DNA of 64,000 nucleotides, taken from assembly GCA_025056735.1 (NCBI GenBank), contig JANWVR010000012.1, forward strand, positions 1-64,000, given 5' to 3'. A program made the translations under genes and the position numbers. Position 1 is the stretch's first letter, and every line of letters begins with the position of its first letter. The notes beneath the pieces were generated by a model. That model was not told the DNA's origin. It saw only the letters and a list, made by a program, of their open reading frames with translations, and made no database searches. Below are positions 63,186 through 64,000 of the stretch, in pieces. The stretch is from Saprospiraceae bacterium. Lineage in GTDB: Bacteria > Bacteroidota > Bacteroidia > Chitinophagales > Saprospiraceae.

Positions 63186-64000
63186 ATGATCCGCAAGTTT
63201 GCTGCTGACCGCATCTATCCTGTATCGTCTGCGCCCGTGGAGGAAGGCGTGCTCATCGCTGACGCGGAGGGTCGTATCTTAGCCATCGAGCGGCTGGCCG
63301 ACCACGACCCGGCATCGGTGGAGCGCCTCAGCGGCGTGCTTGTGCCTGGGTTCGTCAACACGCATTGCCATCTGGAGCTCTCGCATATGAAAGGGGTGGT
63401 GGACACGGGCACAGGCCTCATTCCGTTCATCACGGCAGTGGTAACGAAGCGCAATTTCCCGCCGGAAGCCATCGCCGAAGCGATTGAACGGGCCGAGCAG
63501 GAGATGCTCGACAGCGGCATCGTTGCCGTAGGCGATATTTCTAATACCACCGATACCTTCGCCGTTAAAGCAAAAGGCCGGTTGCGCTACTATACCTTCG
63601 TGGAGGCGTTTGACTTTCTGCAGGATGCTGGTGCCGAAAAGGCCATGAGCGATTGGAAACCGGTGTACGAGGCTGCGCCCGAAGACCATGGCTGCCGCAA
63701 AGCGCTCGTGCCGCACGCGCCATACAGCGTTAGCCCCACGCTCTTCCGAAAAATTGCCGAAGCCAACGCCGGCCAGCAGGTTACCGTGAGCATCCACAAT
63801 CAGGAAACGCCCGACGAAGACGCCCTCTTTTTGCACGGCAAAAGTGGTTTCTACGACTTTTACGGCCGCTTTGGAATTGACCTGAGCGACTTTGAACCAA
63901 CAGGGCAGACGTCTATCCACTTCGCGCTGAAGTATTTAGACCCAGGGCAACGAACCCTGTTCGTCCACAACACGCTCACCACCGCCGACGACATCCGCGC
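63186..64000 (+). CDS. Amidohydrolase, possibly aminofutalosine-deaminase-like (truncated by window end)
   Basis: The gene starts at ATG 63186 (MIRKFAADRIYPVSSAPVE) and runs off the window without a stop; 271 codons are visible. It belongs to the metal-dependent amidohydrolase (deaminase) superfamily. Visible blocks are a composite N-terminal barrel (GVLIADAEGRILAIERL), then PGFVNTHCHLELSHMKG with the metal HxH, VPHAPYSVSP, VSIHNQET and LFVHNTLTT with further histidine ligands. The HCHLELS block resembles adenosine- and aminofutalosine-deaminase-like enzymes. Assignment to menaquinone synthesis is only a possibility. Confidence 0.85.
   Translation, partial: MIRKFAADRIYPVSSAPVEEGVLIADAEGRILAIERLADHDPASVERLSGVLVPGFVNTHCHLELSHMKGVVDTGTGLIPFITAVVTKRNFPPEAIAEAIERAEQEMLDSGIVAVGDISNTTDTFAVKAKGRLRYYTFVEAFDFLQDAGAEKAMSDWKPVYEAAPEDHGCRKALVPHAPYSVSPTLFRKIAEANAGQQVTVSIHNQETPDEDALFLHGKSGFYDFYGRFGIDLSDFEPTGQTSIHFALKYLDPGQRTLFVHNTLTTADDIR

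Overview
This 64 kb window is chromosomal DNA of a member of the Bacteroidota, most likely a Saprospira/Lewinella-type lineage (inference). The evidence is: several type IX secretion (T9SS) C-terminal sorting domains, a PorP/SprF-type and a PorG-like (DUF6089) outer-membrane protein, a choice-of-anchor L protein, SprB-type repeats, a bactofilin next to AtpZ-like genes, and many copies of the Bacteroidota promoter element TAnnTTTG just upstream of genes. The DNA is GC-rich by eye, with AT-rich intergenic spacers. I found no rRNA, tRNA, CRISPR array, insertion sequence or prophage.

Layout. 1-7.4 kb: housekeeping genes (mnmG, LysE-type exporter, pdxJ, CPBP protease, AIM24-like, ribD). 7.4-15.5 kb: a TPR/membrane/adenylate cyclase protein, a small lipoprotein, DUF547, an S9 peptidase, and a T9SS-sorted sugar dehydrogenase. 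15.5-22.6 kb: the complete Na+-translocating NADH:quinone oxidoreductase operon nqrABCDEF on the minus strand, followed by apbE, which attaches FMN to NqrB and NqrC. 23-30 kb: a pabA/trpG-type amidotransferase, alanine dehydrogenase, divergent tsaE and dtd, a DinB-like protein, a double-parvulin chaperone and recX. 30-38.5 kb: an orphan double-glycine leader peptide, a helical-repeat protein, a stand-alone LytTR regulator, a lysozyme-fold-like membrane protein, a double ABC ATPase, DUF72 and polyphosphate kinase. 38.8-49.3 kb: two very large T9SS surface proteins with a PorG-like barrel between them. 49.7-57.2 kb: metallo-hydrolase, tgt, porP, bactofilin, ATP-synthase accessory genes, DinB, and a membrane pyrophosphatase. 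57.3-64 kb: small envelope and unknown proteins, ending in a truncated amidohydrolase.

Two themes stand out. One is ion energetics: Nqr with ApbE, a K+-dependent membrane pyrophosphatase whose gate glutamate lies in an unusual place, polyphosphate kinase, and AtpZ/AtpI-like genes. The other is the gliding/T9SS cell surface. The most interesting unexplained signals are (i) the 77-aa peptide with a Bacteroidota RiPP-type leader but no cysteine and no visible modification enzyme, (ii) a dispersed 25-bp-period palindromic repeat with compensatory base changes, found as 2 units at 49.55 kb and 3 units at 57.24 kb, and (iii) heptanucleotide tandem repeats that run exactly into the apbE start codon and the ald stop codon.

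Limits: all family names come from reading motifs by eye. Start codons were moved downstream where the longest frame carried an implausible N-terminus.
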